From NCBI GenBank assembly GCA_964554795.1, contig CAZKQB010000010.1, positions 1 to 64,000 on the forward strand: a stretch of 64,000 nt of DNA, read 5' to 3'. The DNA is from SFHK01 sp964554795. Its GTDB lineage: Bacteria; Bacillota; Clostridia; Christensenellales; Aristaeellaceae. The notes under the pieces were generated by a model. It saw only the letters and a list, made by a program, of their open reading frames with translations. It made no database searches and was not told where the DNA came from. Shown piece after piece: positions 50,666 through 58,229 of the stretch (the first letter of the stretch is position 1; the number at the start of each line of letters is the position of its first letter). Both the position numbers and the translations under genes were made by a program.

Positions 50666-52153
50666 ATGTATCAGGTGTATTGCGATTCGTATCTGATCTA
50701 TGATACGCGCGTCGAGAGTCTGAAGCTTGTAAATCCAAAGCTTGACCTCGAGCTGAACAAGACGGGCTCCTTCACGTTCACGATCTATCCGTCGCATCCG
50801 CATTATGCTCGCATGCGAAAGCTGAAATCCATCATTCGAGTGTACAGCAACGATTCCCTGATTTTTCGCGGCCGAATCCTGAATGACGATCAGGGCTTTC
50901 ACAACGAGAAGACGGTAACCTGCGAGGGCGAGCTGGCCTTCCTGCTGGATACGATCCAACGCCCCTACGACTTCCAGGGCAGCCCGAAGGAGCTCTTCAC
51001 GCAGCTTATCCAAGCGCACAACGATCAGGTTGAGGAAGCCAAGCGATTTGTCGTCGGGGACGTGACGGTGACCGACCCGAACGACTACATCCACCGTTCG
51101 GATTCGCTCTATGGCACCACGTGGAGCAACCTGAACGGCAAGCTCATTGACACGCTTGGCGGCTACCTCTGGGTGCGCCACGAAGCGGACGGCAGGTACA
51201 TCGACTATCTGGCGGATTTTGACGAGCTGAGCGCGCAGGAAATCACCTTCGGAAAAAACCTGCTTGACCTGAGCAACATCACCAAGGGCGAGGGCATCGC
51301 GACGGCCATCATCCCGCTGGGCGCCAAGGAGGAGGAGGGCGAGGCGCGCGTAACGATTGCCTCCGTAAATGACGGATTGGACTATGTGTACGACGCGGAG
51401 GCCGTGGAGCGATATGGCTGGATTTTTAAGGTGGTCGAGTGGGCCGACGTGACACTGCCGGAAAATCTGCTGACAAAGGCAAAGGCGTATCTCGCGGAGT
51501 CGGTCAATCTTTCTGTGTCGATCGAGCTTGACGCCATCGACCTATCCGCGGCCAACGCCGACATAAGCACGTTCCGGTTGGGCACGTATATTAAGGTTGC
51601 CACCGCGCCGCATGCGCTGGATGCACTGCTGCTGGTGCGGAAGCTATCCATTAATCTGGACTCGCCGTCAAAAAACAAGCTGACGCTGGGAACAAGCTTC
51701 TCCACGTTGTCCGAGCAGGTGAGCGGCGTCGAGAAAACGCAAACGGAGGTTGCGACGCAAGTCAATGCGATCACGGGCTTCGCCAGGCTGATCGACGTTC
51801 GCGGCACCGGCAAGGGGATTGAATTCGGAGGCATCTCGACGGAGGATTGCTTCGGCGTGTCGATGGATGCAAAATTCCGCAGGGACGTATCCGTTTCGGG
51901 CACCCTCCGCGCATCCAATATTAAGCACGGCACCGGAGTCATCACGCCGTCGGCGGCCAACACGGCAACAAGCAAGGTCATCACGTTTGACACGCCGTTT
52001 GCGGCGGTGCCAAACGTTTTTGTCACGCCCCAAACTGCAAGTCCAGCCGCCGCGCGGCTCTCGGTCGACAGCGTGACGGTGGCTGGCTTCGCTGTATGGC
52101 TTAGCCGCACAGACGCATTAGAGACGAGCTTTGACTGGCTCGCCATTGGATAA
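50666..52153 (+). CDS. Tail-associated protein / tail spike (Tal-like)
   Basis: A 495-residue protein; GAGGGAGGCCTGTAA precedes the ATG. The N-terminal 370 residues are of the prophage-tail (Prophage_tail/siphovirus ReqiPepy6 Gp37-like) type: YDTRVESLKLVNPKLDLELN, RVYSNDSLIFRGRILNDDQG and EITFGKNLLDLSNITKGEG. The C-terminal 120 residues are a beta-rich receptor-type end. No peptidase motif was seen. Confidence 0.8.
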   Translation: MYQVYCDSYLIYDTRVESLKLVNPKLDLELNKTGSFTFTIYPSHPHYARMRKLKSIIRVYSNDSLIFRGRILNDDQGFHNEKTVTCEGELAFLLDTIQRPYDFQGSPKELFTQLIQAHNDQVEEAKRFVVGDVTVTDPNDYIHRSDSLYGTTWSNLNGKLIDTLGGYLWVRHEADGRYIDYLADFDELSAQEITFGKNLLDLSNITKGEGIATAIIPLGAKEEEGEARVTIASVNDGLDYVYDAEAVERYGWIFKVVEWADVTLPENLLTKAKAYLAESVNLSVSIELDAIDLSAANADISTFRLGTYIKVATAPHALDALLLVRKLSINLDSPSKNKLTLGTSFSTLSEQVSGVEKTQTEVATQVNAITGFARLIDVRGTGKGIEFGGISTEDCFGVSMDAKFRRDVSVSGTLRASNIKHGTGVITPSAANTATSKVITFDTPFAAVPNVFVTPQTASPAAARLSVDSVTVAGFAVWLSRTDALETSFDWLAIG

Positions 52154-52175
52154 GGACAAGGGCAGGGAGGATGCA

Positions 52176-53090
52176 ATGAGCAATTACGTAGAATCCAAAA
52201 CGGTAATCAGAGTCGAAGCAGAGGATCAAGTCTTACGGGTGGTCCAAGCGCCCACAGTCGCGTCCGGCGGCGTCGAGGAGGACGCAGTCGAATTTGAGCT
52301 CGGAGATCTATGGACGGGGTTAACACTGTTTGCGGTGTTCTACCGCAGACCAGAGGAGGTATACCACGTGCCGATTGAATACGGGAGATGCATCGTCCCG
52401 CATGAGGTGCTCCGGTCTCCGGGCTGCTTCTACCTGGGTGTAATGGGTGTAAGGGACGGCGTAACGCGCACGTCAAGCATATTGTCGTACCGCGTGGAGG
52501 CCGGCGCCATTACAGAGGGCATTGCGCCACCCACACCTACGCCGTCTATATATGAGGAGATGCTTGCATCAATGAAAGCGACCGAGCAGATCGCGCAGAG
52601 CGTGCGCGACGACGCGGACGCGGGGGCTTTCGACGGCGAAAAGGGCGACAAGGGCGATCCCGGCAAAGACGGCACGGACGCAACCGTGACGAAAGACAGC
52701 GCTGAATCCGCGCTGGGCTATGCGCCCGTCAAGGATGTGCAGGTTGGCGGCGCATCTGTGCTGGCAGACGGTGTGGCGAATGTGCCGGTTGCGTCGCCTT
52801 TAACCTTGGGCGCGATCAAGCAAGGCAGCGGAATTGCCATAAATACGGATGGTACCGCTTTCATTCCTGATCTAAATTCAGGCCTTATCAATGATCGCGC
52901 TTCAAATAACGCAGTTACTGCGCACAATGTCGACGCCGTCGTAAAAGCTGCCATGTGTGACGGTGTTGGCGCGGCGTGGACAAAGGATGAGCAGGCGGCT
53001 GGACGTGCTGGAGCCTACGGCAGACGATCTGGTGGAGATTGTCGCGGATCAGGAATACAGGCTGTGTCTGATGGAGCTGGGGATTACTGA
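52176..53090 (+). CDS. BppU-like tail fibre with short collagen-like segment
   Basis: A 304-residue protein from ATG 52176 (AAGGGCAGGGAGGATGCA in front). The N-terminus is of baseplate type (FELGDLWTGLTLFAVFYRRP). A short collagen-like run, GEKGDKGDPGKDG, lies near residue 165, followed by SPLTLGAIKQGSGIAINTDG. Past about residue 270 the frame becomes Gly/Arg-rich (AAGRAGAYGRRSGGDCRGSG), while another frame there encodes a plausible protein. The last 30 residues may therefore not be original. Confidence 0.75.
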   Translation: MSNYVESKTVIRVEAEDQVLRVVQAPTVASGGVEEDAVEFELGDLWTGLTLFAVFYRRPEEVYHVPIEYGRCIVPHEVLRSPGCFYLGVMGVRDGVTRTSSILSYRVEAGAITEGIAPPTPTPSIYEEMLASMKATEQIAQSVRDDADAGAFDGEKGDKGDPGKDGTDATVTKDSAESALGYAPVKDVQVGGASVLADGVANVPVASPLTLGAIKQGSGIAINTDGTAFIPDLNSGLINDRASNNAVTAHNVDAVVKAAMCDGVGAAWTKDEQAAGRAGAYGRRSGGDCRGSGIQAVSDGAGDY

Positions 53091-53109
53091 AGAGGAGGTG
53101 AGCGTATGA
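52987..53109 (+). CDS. Small phage protein overlapping the fibre gene (40 aa)
   Basis: ATG 52987 opens a frame reading MSRRLDVLEPTADDLVEIVA and LCLMELGITEEEVSV, ending in the start of the next gene (GTATGA). Small acidic proteins of this kind often follow fibre genes. It may instead be the shifted continuation of the fibre gene (52176). Confidence 0.5.
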   Translation: MSRRLDVLEPTADDLVEIVADQEYRLCLMELGITEEEVSV

Positions 53110-53237
53110 CGTACAAGCTGTGCAAGCTTCTTGCCGCGCGTGGCAAGCTGACTGCCGAGATGCTGGACGTGTATCTGGCGGCGGGAAGGATTACCGCCGA
53201 ACAATATACGGAACTAATTGCCGGGATTGGCGTGTGA
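53106..53237 (+). CDS. XkdX-like small protein (43 aa)
   Basis: GAAGAGGAGGTGAGCGT precedes the ATG at 53106. The product, MTYKLCKLLAARGKLTAEML then DVYLAAGRITAEQYTELIAG, has the two-helix pattern of XkdX/CD1375-like proteins that lie just before lysis genes. Function unknown. Confidence 0.75.
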   Translation: MTYKLCKLLAARGKLTAEMLDVYLAAGRITAEQYTELIAGIGV

Positions 53238-53251
53238 TGGAGGAACGATAA

Positions 53252-54109
53252 ATGGCAGTAAAAGTAGGCTCGGCGCGGATTGACGAAAACGGCAATGCGC
53301 ACGGCGGCAAGGCGGGAGACCAGACCGGCAAGGAGGTCAGCACGCAGGCGTGGTATAAGCACAAAAAGGGCTGGCGCGTGCTGCGGTGCAAGGACGCGGG
53401 CAAGGCAGAGGCTATCGCCCGCGCGATGGAGTCGGCCTGCGATAACGCGCGCATCGGCTACGACCAGTATCAGCGAGACACGCTGTACAACGCCGCAAAG
53501 AGCGTGGATTACGACCCGGGGCGAGTTACAACGGCGTGCGAAACAGACTGCTCGGCGCTTGTGCGCGTGTGTCTGGCCTATGCGGGCATCGCGGTCGGCA
53601 ATTTCCGCACGACGAACGAGGCGAAAATCTTGCTCGCATCCGGCGCGTTTGACGAACTGAAGGGCGCGCAATACACGGACAAAAGCGACTATCTGCGCCG
53701 CGGCGACGTGCTCGTAACCAAAACGCAGGGGCACACGGTCGTCGTGTTATCCGACGGCGCGAAGGCCGAAGCCGCAACGGATGACACGGCAGCGGAGACG
53801 CGCACGCTGAAGCGCGGCATGAAGGGCCCGGACGTGCGAAAGCTGCAAGTGCGGCTGATGGAGCTGGGGTACAGCCTGCCAAAGTACGGAGCAGACGGCG
53901 AATATGGCAAGGAAACCGTTGAGGCCGTCAAGTCGTTTCAGGGCGACCGCAATCTTACGGCGGACGGCATCGCCGGAGAAAAGACGCTTGCGGCGCTGTA
54001 TGCCGGGCAGAATGAAACGTATACGGTGACGCTATACGACGTTCCCGAAGCGAAAGCGATTGCTTTGATAAGTCTATACAATGGCGAAATCCACGGCGCG
54101 CTGGGCTGA
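53252..54109 (+). CDS. Endolysin with NlpC/P60-like amidase and peptidoglycan-binding domain
   Basis: A 285-residue protein without signal peptide. The catalytic domain (1-165) has the cysteine nucleophile in ACETDCSALVRVCLAYAG and the histidine in TQGHTVVVLSDG, as in CHAP/NlpC-type hydrolases. A PG_binding_1 domain follows (GPDVRKLQVRLMELGYSLPK, FQGDRNLTADGIAGEKTLAA), then a short C-terminal extension. It should cut the cell wall at lysis after the holin opens the membrane. Confidence 0.85.
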   Translation: MAVKVGSARIDENGNAHGGKAGDQTGKEVSTQAWYKHKKGWRVLRCKDAGKAEAIARAMESACDNARIGYDQYQRDTLYNAAKSVDYDPGRVTTACETDCSALVRVCLAYAGIAVGNFRTTNEAKILLASGAFDELKGAQYTDKSDYLRRGDVLVTKTQGHTVVVLSDGAKAEAATDDTAAETRTLKRGMKGPDVRKLQVRLMELGYSLPKYGADGEYGKETVEAVKSFQGDRNLTADGIAGEKTLAALYAGQNETYTVTLYDVPEAKAIALISLYNGEIHGALG

Positions 54110-54125
54110 AGGGGGGGAATGAAGG

Positions 54126-54389
54126 ATGACAGAAGCGGTGATTGCCGCGCTGATTGCGGCGGCGGCCAGCATTGTGAGCAATATCATCTTGAGCCGCAAA
54201 CAGGCGGCGGAGATGGATCACAAGCTGGAGGTGCGGCAAGCAGTGACGGATACCAAAATTGATGAGCTGACGCGCGAGGTGCGGCTGCACAACAATTTTG
54301 CCCAACGCGTGCCAGTTATCGAAGAGCAGATCAAGGTTGCCAACCATCGAATCGGCGATCTCGAAGGCTATCACAGGCCAAAAGACTAA
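54126..54389 (+). CDS. Membrane-anchored coiled-coil lysis accessory protein (XhlA-like)
   Basis: An 87-residue protein: an N-terminal helix (VIAALIAAAASIVSNIILS) then a coiled coil (DTKIDELTREVRLHNNFAQR). The inverse of the XhlA layout but similar in size and place between endolysin and holin. GGGGGGAATGAAGG precedes the ATG. Confidence 0.65.
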   Translation: MTEAVIAALIAAAASIVSNIILSRKQAAEMDHKLEVRQAVTDTKIDELTREVRLHNNFAQRVPVIEEQIKVANHRIGDLEGYHRPKD

Positions 54390-54403
54390 TGGAGGTGTGG
54401 ATT

Positions 54404-54709
54404 ATGGACGTTACCTTTTTTGACTGGGCGTACCTTGGCACGGTTGCGGGCGCGGTGTTTGCAGTTGCGCTCTTCACGCAGCTCACGAAACAGCTTCCCG
54501 GCGTAAAAAAACTGCCTACGCAGCTTTGGAGCTACGTGCTTGCGGCGTGCGTACTCTTGCTTTCGCAGGCGTTCACGGACGGCCTGACGGCGGCGAATGC
54601 GATCCTTTGTCTAATCAATGCGGCGCTTGTATCCCTTGCGGCAAACGGCGGCTATGAAGCCGTGAAGCGGCTACAAACTGGCACGGCAGAAAAACCGCAC
54701 GAAGAATGA
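54404..54709 (+). CDS. Phage holin
   Basis: A 101-residue protein; ATGGAGGTGTGGATT precedes the chosen ATG at 54404 (54389 is an alternative). Three hydrophobic segments (near residues 10-28, 45-62 and 68-88) and a charged tail ending EKPHEE are typical of holins. Confidence 0.8.
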   Translation: MDVTFFDWAYLGTVAGAVFAVALFTQLTKQLPGVKKLPTQLWSYVLAACVLLLSQAFTDGLTAANAILCLINAALVSLAANGGYEAVKRLQTGTAEKPHEE

Positions 54710-54716
54710 ATGCCGC

Positions 54717-54968
54717 ATGTATAGCGAATATCCACAGTTCGATGGAGTATCATCTTCCGAAATGTCGCGCCTCATCCTTGAGGCGCGGCTATCACCCACA
54801 GACGTGCAGATTGCCGCCTCGCGCCTCATGTGGGGGATGGACTACGCCGACATTGGCGCGGCGGTCGGCATGGACAGAAGCGCCGTCTCCAAGCGCCTGC
54901 GTGGGCTGATTGTACCCCGCATCGAGCTGGTGATGGACAGTATCTTGCCGGGCAGCAAGATTGGATAA
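54717..54968 (+). CDS. Small HTH protein (sigma-region-4-like)
   Basis: An 83-residue protein with an HTH, SPTDVQIAASRLMWGMDYAD, IGAAVGMDRSAVSKRLRGLI, resembling sigma region 4 or ArpU-type late regulators. It follows the holin and is closed by the terminator at 54990. It may control late genes or a neighbouring cassette. Confidence 0.65.
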   Translation: MYSEYPQFDGVSSSEMSRLILEARLSPTDVQIAASRLMWGMDYADIGAAVGMDRSAVSKRLRGLIVPRIELVMDSILPGSKIG

Positions 54969-54989
54969 AAGGCGAACACAGCCACCTAT

Positions 54990-55020
54990 GCGCAGAGCTT
55001 TTTCGGCTCTGCGCTTTTTT
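54990..55020 (+). terminator. Terminator of the late operon
   Basis: GCGCAGAGC (54990-54998) and GCTCTGCGC (55006-55014), perfect 9-base stem, then TTTTTT. Confidence 0.92.
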
Positions 55021-55044
55021 GTGTACATTTTTTTGCTAAAAGGC

Positions 55045-55073
55045 TTGACAAATGCACGCAATGCGTGTATGCT
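55045..55073 (+). promoter_or_regulatory. Promoter of the post-lysis cassette
   Basis: TTGACA at 55045-55050 and TATGCT at 55068-55073, 17-base spacer. The spacer holds GCACGC/GCGTGT inverted bases that could be an operator. Confidence 0.85.
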
Positions 55074-55098
55074 ATTAGACAGAAAGGAGGTGAACGAC

Positions 55099-55218
55099 AT
55101 GAGCCGCAAGAACAAAAGAAGGCGCCGCAAAATCGACAGCGAAAAGCTGAAGATCGCGGCGCTGGTACTGGCGATTGTTCGCGAGGTCATAGCACTTATC
55201 AGGGAGCTGACCAAGTAA
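55099..55218 (+). CDS. Small basic membrane-type peptide (39 aa)
   Basis: AAAGGAGGTG, a near-perfect ribosome site, precedes the ATG at 55099. The product has a strongly basic head (SRKNKRRRRK) and an amphipathic or membrane helix (IAALVLAIVREVIALIREL). The first gene of its own transcription unit behind the holin. It resembles small membrane toxins or accessory lysis peptides, but no family is assigned. A GC hairpin (55227-55244, GGGGAGG with CCTCCCC) follows. Confidence 0.6.
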   Translation: MSRKNKRRRRKIDSEKLKIAALVLAIVREVIALIRELTK

Positions 55219-55287
55219 ACGATCGGGGGGAGGGAAACCTCCCCTTCCCGTGGATATTATACATCAAAATGCGGCTTATGTCAAGGT

Positions 55288-55386
55288 GTGGCAAAGGTAT
55301 TGGATGCGGCATATGTGACCGTGAGCATCGGCCTGATTGCGGTGCTAACGGCTCTGCTGGTAAACTACATCCGCAGTAAGAGGTGA
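55288..55386 (+). CDS. Small hydrophobic peptide (32 aa)
   Basis: GTG 55288 opens MAKVLDAAYVTVSIGLIAVL followed by TALLVNYIRSKR. One helix plus a basic end, as in holin-like or type I toxin peptides; TTG 55300 is an alternative start. The ribosome site is only fair (AAGG). It lies between the 39-residue peptide and an HTH gene. Confidence 0.45.
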   Translation: MAKVLDAAYVTVSIGLIAVLTALLVNYIRSKR

Positions 55387-55392
55387 AGCGAA

Positions 55393-55566
55393 ATGACGAT
55401 TGCAGAAATCTGCAAAAAACATGGATTTGGTCAAACGGAGCTCGCGCGGCGGTTTAACGTGCCGCTGCGCACAATACAGGACTGGTACGCGGGCAGACGC
55501 GTGCCACCTGCGTATGTAGTGACGATGATGGATGAACTGCTTGAGTTGGACAGGAAAAAGGAATAA
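55393..55566 (+). CDS. Small HTH protein (57 aa)
   Basis: GAGGTGAAGCGAA precedes the ATG at 55393. The product, MTIAEICKKHGFGQTELARR then FNVPLRTIQDWYAGRRVPPA, is one XRE-like HTH. With the two small membrane peptides upstream it forms a three-gene unit between two terminators. Autoregulation of this unit is a reasonable guess. Confidence 0.75.
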   Translation: MTIAEICKKHGFGQTELARRFNVPLRTIQDWYAGRRVPPAYVVTMMDELLELDRKKE

Positions 55567-55580
55567 CGGGGAAAGCCTTC

Positions 55581-55610
55581 AGAGCGCCGGAAACGGTGCT
55601 CTTCTTTTTA
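55581..55610 (+). terminator. Terminator of the small-protein cassette
   Basis: AGAGCGCCG (55581-55589) with CGGTGCTCT (55594-55602), one G-U pair, GAAA tetraloop, then TTCTTTTTA. Confidence 0.88.
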
Positions 55611-55699
55611 TGGCAAAAATTCCCGCGAACGCCGCATGATTTCCCGCGCAGCAGAAGGAAAAGGCTGATAATGAAATCAGAAAGCGAGGTGCATGCAAA

Positions 55700-56098
55700 A
55701 TGAACGTCTATGACTATCCTTGTCCGCAGCCGTCAGTGCCGAATTACTTCAACGCGAACTACATGCCGCCGCAGCCACAGATGCAGCCTTTTCAAGCCGC
55801 GTCGCAGGAAATGCGGCTGATGCAGGTGCCGGACGAGCTGACGGCGATGAACGCGCAGTTTCCAATGGATGGCCGTCCCGCCTACTTTCTCAATGCAAAC
55901 GGCGCGGAAATCTACTCAAAGCAGCTTTCCATGGTTAATGGCTCCGTAATTTTCCGGCGCTATCGGCTGGCAGAGGATGAAAAGAAAACAGAACCGGCAT
56001 ATGTAACGCGCGAGGAAATGGATAAAAAGTTTGACGAAATCTATCAGCTCTTGAATGCGGCGACTACGCCGACGGCAGAGGGAGGGAATGCGAAATGA
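55700..56098 (+). CDS. Late phage protein, unknown (132 aa)
   Basis: The N-terminus is rich in Pro, Tyr and Gln (NVYDYPCPQPSVPNYFNANY); then FLNANGAEIYSKQLSMVNGS and a helical end REEMDKKFDEIYQLLNAAT. No family known to me beyond similar genes in gut Firmicutes phages. First of four genes in a row behind the lysis region; the stop overlaps the next ATG. Confidence 0.65.
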   Translation: MNVYDYPCPQPSVPNYFNANYMPPQPQMQPFQAASQEMRLMQVPDELTAMNAQFPMDGRPAYFLNANGAEIYSKQLSMVNGSVIFRRYRLAEDEKKTEPAYVTREEMDKKFDEIYQLLNAATTPTAEGGNAK

Positions 56099-56322
56099 TG
56101 AATCTCATGGGGCTAATGCAGATGATGCAGGGCGGCGGGAATCCGATGCAGCTTGCCAGCATGTTTGCGCAGCAGAATCCACAGGCCGCGCCCGCGATGC
56201 AGCTTATACAGGGGAAAAGCCCTCAGCAGTTGCAGGAAACTTTTTACAACCTTTGTAAATCGAAGGGATTAAATCCGCAGGACATTGCGCGGCAGTGCGG
56301 TGTCCGCCTCCCGAATCAATGA
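56095..56322 (+). CDS. Late phage protein, Met/Gln-rich (75 aa)
   Basis: MMNLMGLMQMMQGGGNPMQL at the start, then a helical segment SPQQLQETFYNLCKSKGLNP. Overlaps the previous gene by four bases. Low complexity at the N-terminus; unknown function. Confidence 0.65.
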   Translation: MMNLMGLMQMMQGGGNPMQLASMFAQQNPQAAPAMQLIQGKSPQQLQETFYNLCKSKGLNPQDIARQCGVRLPNQ

Positions 56323-56387
56323 TGGTCGAAGCGCCGAGGTGCACATCGGCGGTCTGAGATATATTAAAAAAATAAGGTGGTGAAACA

Positions 56388-57095
56388 ATGGACGGCGAAA
56401 TGACTGCTTTCCTCGCTGGACAGAACTCCGAACGCAACAACGGTTGCTGCAACGATGGCATGGGCTGGGGCGGCGGATGGTTTATTTGGATTATCCTCAT
56501 TCTTGCCATTTTCATGGGCAATGGGTGGGGTAACGGCTGGGGCAACGGCAATACCGGTCTTCAAAGCGCGTTGACGCGCGGCGAAATGGCGGACGGCTTC
56601 AATACGGCAGAAATCCTGCGCAATCAGTCCGGCCTCATGCGCGACAACTTCGGCCTCCAGCGCGACGTACTGGAGAACCGATACGCGAATCAGCTTGGCG
56701 TAGCGAACCTCAACAATGCGGTTTTGGAGAACCGTTTTGCGGGACAGCGTAGCGCATGCGATACGCAGAAGGAAATCCTTGAATCGCGCTTTACTACGCA
56801 GCTTGGCTTCCAGCAGGCGCAGGCGCAGAACCAGCAGTGCTGCTGTGACCTCCAGACGGCGATCCACGCCGAGGGCGAGGCCACACGCGCACTGATCAAC
56901 GCCAACACCATGCAGGAGCTCCGTGACAACCTACAGGCAGCACAGCTCCAGCTCGGTACGCTGAGCCAGACCAATACGCTGCTGGCCGCAATCAACAAAA
57001 CGCCCATGCCTGCGTACATTACGTGCAGCCCATATCAGACGTATAGCACTCCTGTACCGCGCACGTGCGGCAGCTGCAACGGCTACGCGGCCTAA
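56388..57095 (+). CDS. Late phage membrane protein with Gly-Trp-Asn repeats (235 aa)
   Basis: AATAAGGTGGTGAAACA precedes the ATG. One hydrophobic segment (GGGWFIWIILILAIFMGN) is followed by GWGNGWGNGN repeats, a long helical part with diverged repeats of DVLENRYANQLG / AVLENRFAGQRS / EILESRFTTQLG, a CCCD cluster and a Cys-rich end. It may be membrane-anchored or structural. No family recognised. Confidence 0.65.
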   Translation: MDGEMTAFLAGQNSERNNGCCNDGMGWGGGWFIWIILILAIFMGNGWGNGWGNGNTGLQSALTRGEMADGFNTAEILRNQSGLMRDNFGLQRDVLENRYANQLGVANLNNAVLENRFAGQRSACDTQKEILESRFTTQLGFQQAQAQNQQCCCDLQTAIHAEGEATRALINANTMQELRDNLQAAQLQLGTLSQTNTLLAAINKTPMPAYITCSPYQTYSTPVPRTCGSCNGYAA

Positions 57096-57125
57096 CCAGT
57101 TACGATTTACGCTATAACAGCGCAT

Positions 57126-57157
57126 GCGCCCGTCCGTGCCTTGCGCCGGACGGGCGC
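57126..57157 (+). repeat. GC-rich inverted repeat
   Basis: GCGCCCGTCCG (57126-57136) pairs perfectly with CGGACGGGCGC (57147-57157). No T run follows, and the next gene's ribosome site starts 10 bases on, so it may influence translation of the 57182 gene or be a weak terminator. Confidence 0.6.
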
Positions 57158-57181
57158 GACAATAAAGGGGGTTATAATTAC

Positions 57182-57616
57182 ATGTCTTGCAATTGCAAAA
57201 ATGAGTACCAAAAGAGCGCACAGACGGCGTACAACAATGCCGAACAGGCATACTCGGCAGACGGCACGACCGTTGCGATTCTGGGCAACCTTGCGACGGA
57301 TACCGGGGTATCAATTGATACCAACACGAGCGGCTTCCAGATTTGCAGCGGCGGTCTATTCCGCATTAGCTATGATGTAACAAGCACACCATCCGCAGCC
57401 GGTGCACAGATACTCCAACTGTATGACGGCACATCTCCGCTGCCGTGTGCGGTTGCGACGGTATCCGTCGCAACCGATGGAATCCTTACGCAGCACGTGG
57501 AGACTACACTGCGGCTTGCGACGTGCTGTGCGATTCGGCCGTCCATTTCCGCGCGTATCAGTGGCGTGGCCGGGACGATCAACCACGTCTGTGCCAGCGC
57601 GGTAAAGCTGGCCTGA
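57182..57616 (+). CDS. Late phage protein, beta-rich (144 aa)
   Basis: AAAGGGGGTTATAATTAC precedes the ATG at 57182. Starts SCNCKNEYQKSAQTAYNNAE, then a beta-strand pattern VAILGNLATDTGVSIDTNTS, FQICSGGLFRISYDVTSTPS. This resembles C1q/TNF-like jelly-roll domains of phage decoration or spore-surface proteins. Assignment by pattern only. Confidence 0.6.
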   Translation: MSCNCKNEYQKSAQTAYNNAEQAYSADGTTVAILGNLATDTGVSIDTNTSGFQICSGGLFRISYDVTSTPSAAGAQILQLYDGTSPLPCAVATVSVATDGILTQHVETTLRLATCCAIRPSISARISGVAGTINHVCASAVKLA

Positions 57617-57630
57617 AGGGAGGAATCCGA

Positions 57631-57907
57631 TTGAACAATAAACTATTGGATAGGATCATCGACGAGTTGGGAAGACGCGATCTGTCCGTGATGACACTGG
57701 ATGAAATCGCGAAGATTGCTCATATATACGGCAACATCTCGGCGCGAATAGAGGCGTATGGCGGCAATTGCCGCCATACGTGCGAGCGTGGATGCTCAGG
57801 CCAACGGCATGCTGGGGGTCGGCTTGCTTCCGTCCATGTTGGAAATCAACGAGACGCTTGACAAGGGGGAATATGCGGATGAGGATCATCAAGCAGATAA
57901 GCACTGA
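57631..57907 (+). pseudogene. Small late phage protein, frameshifted at a perfect palindrome
   Basis: TTG 57631 after AAGGGAGGAATCCGA gives MNNKLLDRIIDELGRRDLSV, MTLDEIAKIAHIYGNISARI and EAYGG. The natural continuation IAAIRASVDAQANGMLGVGL, LPSMLEINETLDKGEYADED is in another frame. Removing one A at about 57768 joins them into a 91-residue protein ending at TGA 57905. The shift lies exactly in the 26-base palindrome at 57755-57780. As assembled, the frame ends at 57861. Confidence 0.6.
57755..57780 (+). repeat. Perfect 26-bp palindrome
   Basis: CGTATGGCGGCAA followed directly by TTGCCGCCATACG, no loop. It is inside a coding region and coincides with a frameshift. Confidence 0.9.
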
Positions 57908-58199
57908 AATTGCCGACAACATCGATGAAGCGCGAGAGAAGATCCGTGTGGCGTATGAACTGAAAACCGAATCGCCTGAAGCGGCAGCATGGTATCGCGA
58001 GATGGCGGCAGCGCATCTTAATTTTAACCAGAGCGGCCACAACGTCGTCAAACGGCTCATAGACGCGCACAAAGAGTCAGACGATTACAAGCGCAACCCC
58101 GCCTACGCCGACGGCATGCTCACTGCGTGGGAGTGCATCCACAATAGCATGGCATCAAAGGCGGCAGAAGTCAAAGCGATGGTAGACGGGTGGAAGTAA
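57873..58199 (+). CDS. Last prophage gene, unknown (108 aa)
   Basis: Start at ATG 57873 (AAGGGGGAAT in front). Helical protein: QISTEIADNIDEAREKIRVA, AAAWYREMAAAHLNFNQSGH, and DGMLTAWECIHNSMASKAAE. Similar small helical proteins close many clostridial prophages. It ends 30 bases before the attR core. Confidence 0.7.
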   Translation: MRMRIIKQISTEIADNIDEAREKIRVAYELKTESPEAAAWYREMAAAHLNFNQSGHNVVKRLIDAHKESDDYKRNPAYADGMLTAWECIHNSMASKAAEVKAMVDGWK

Positions 58200-58229
58200 C
58201 TCGGTTTAATCAGGACTAATGAGACCATC

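Larger units (their letters stand above)
32640..58229. mobile_element. Prophage of SPP1-like siphovirus type inserted in a sirtuin gene
   Basis: The element runs from a large serine recombinase at the left to small late genes at the right, bounded by TCGGT copies. It holds regulators, early recombination genes, head, tail and lysis genes in ordinary siphovirus order. The size is about 25.6 kb as assembled, with one 100-N gap. Expected terminase, scaffold and replication-initiator genes are not visible, and several gene fragments mark deletions. It is therefore likely defective for independent growth, though the integrase and both att sites look intact. Confidence 0.9.

Noticed and set aside
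55227..55244. GGGGAGG-GAAA-CCTCCCC as a terminator
   Set aside because: The hairpin is strong but no T run follows; kept only as a structure within the small-protein cassette.
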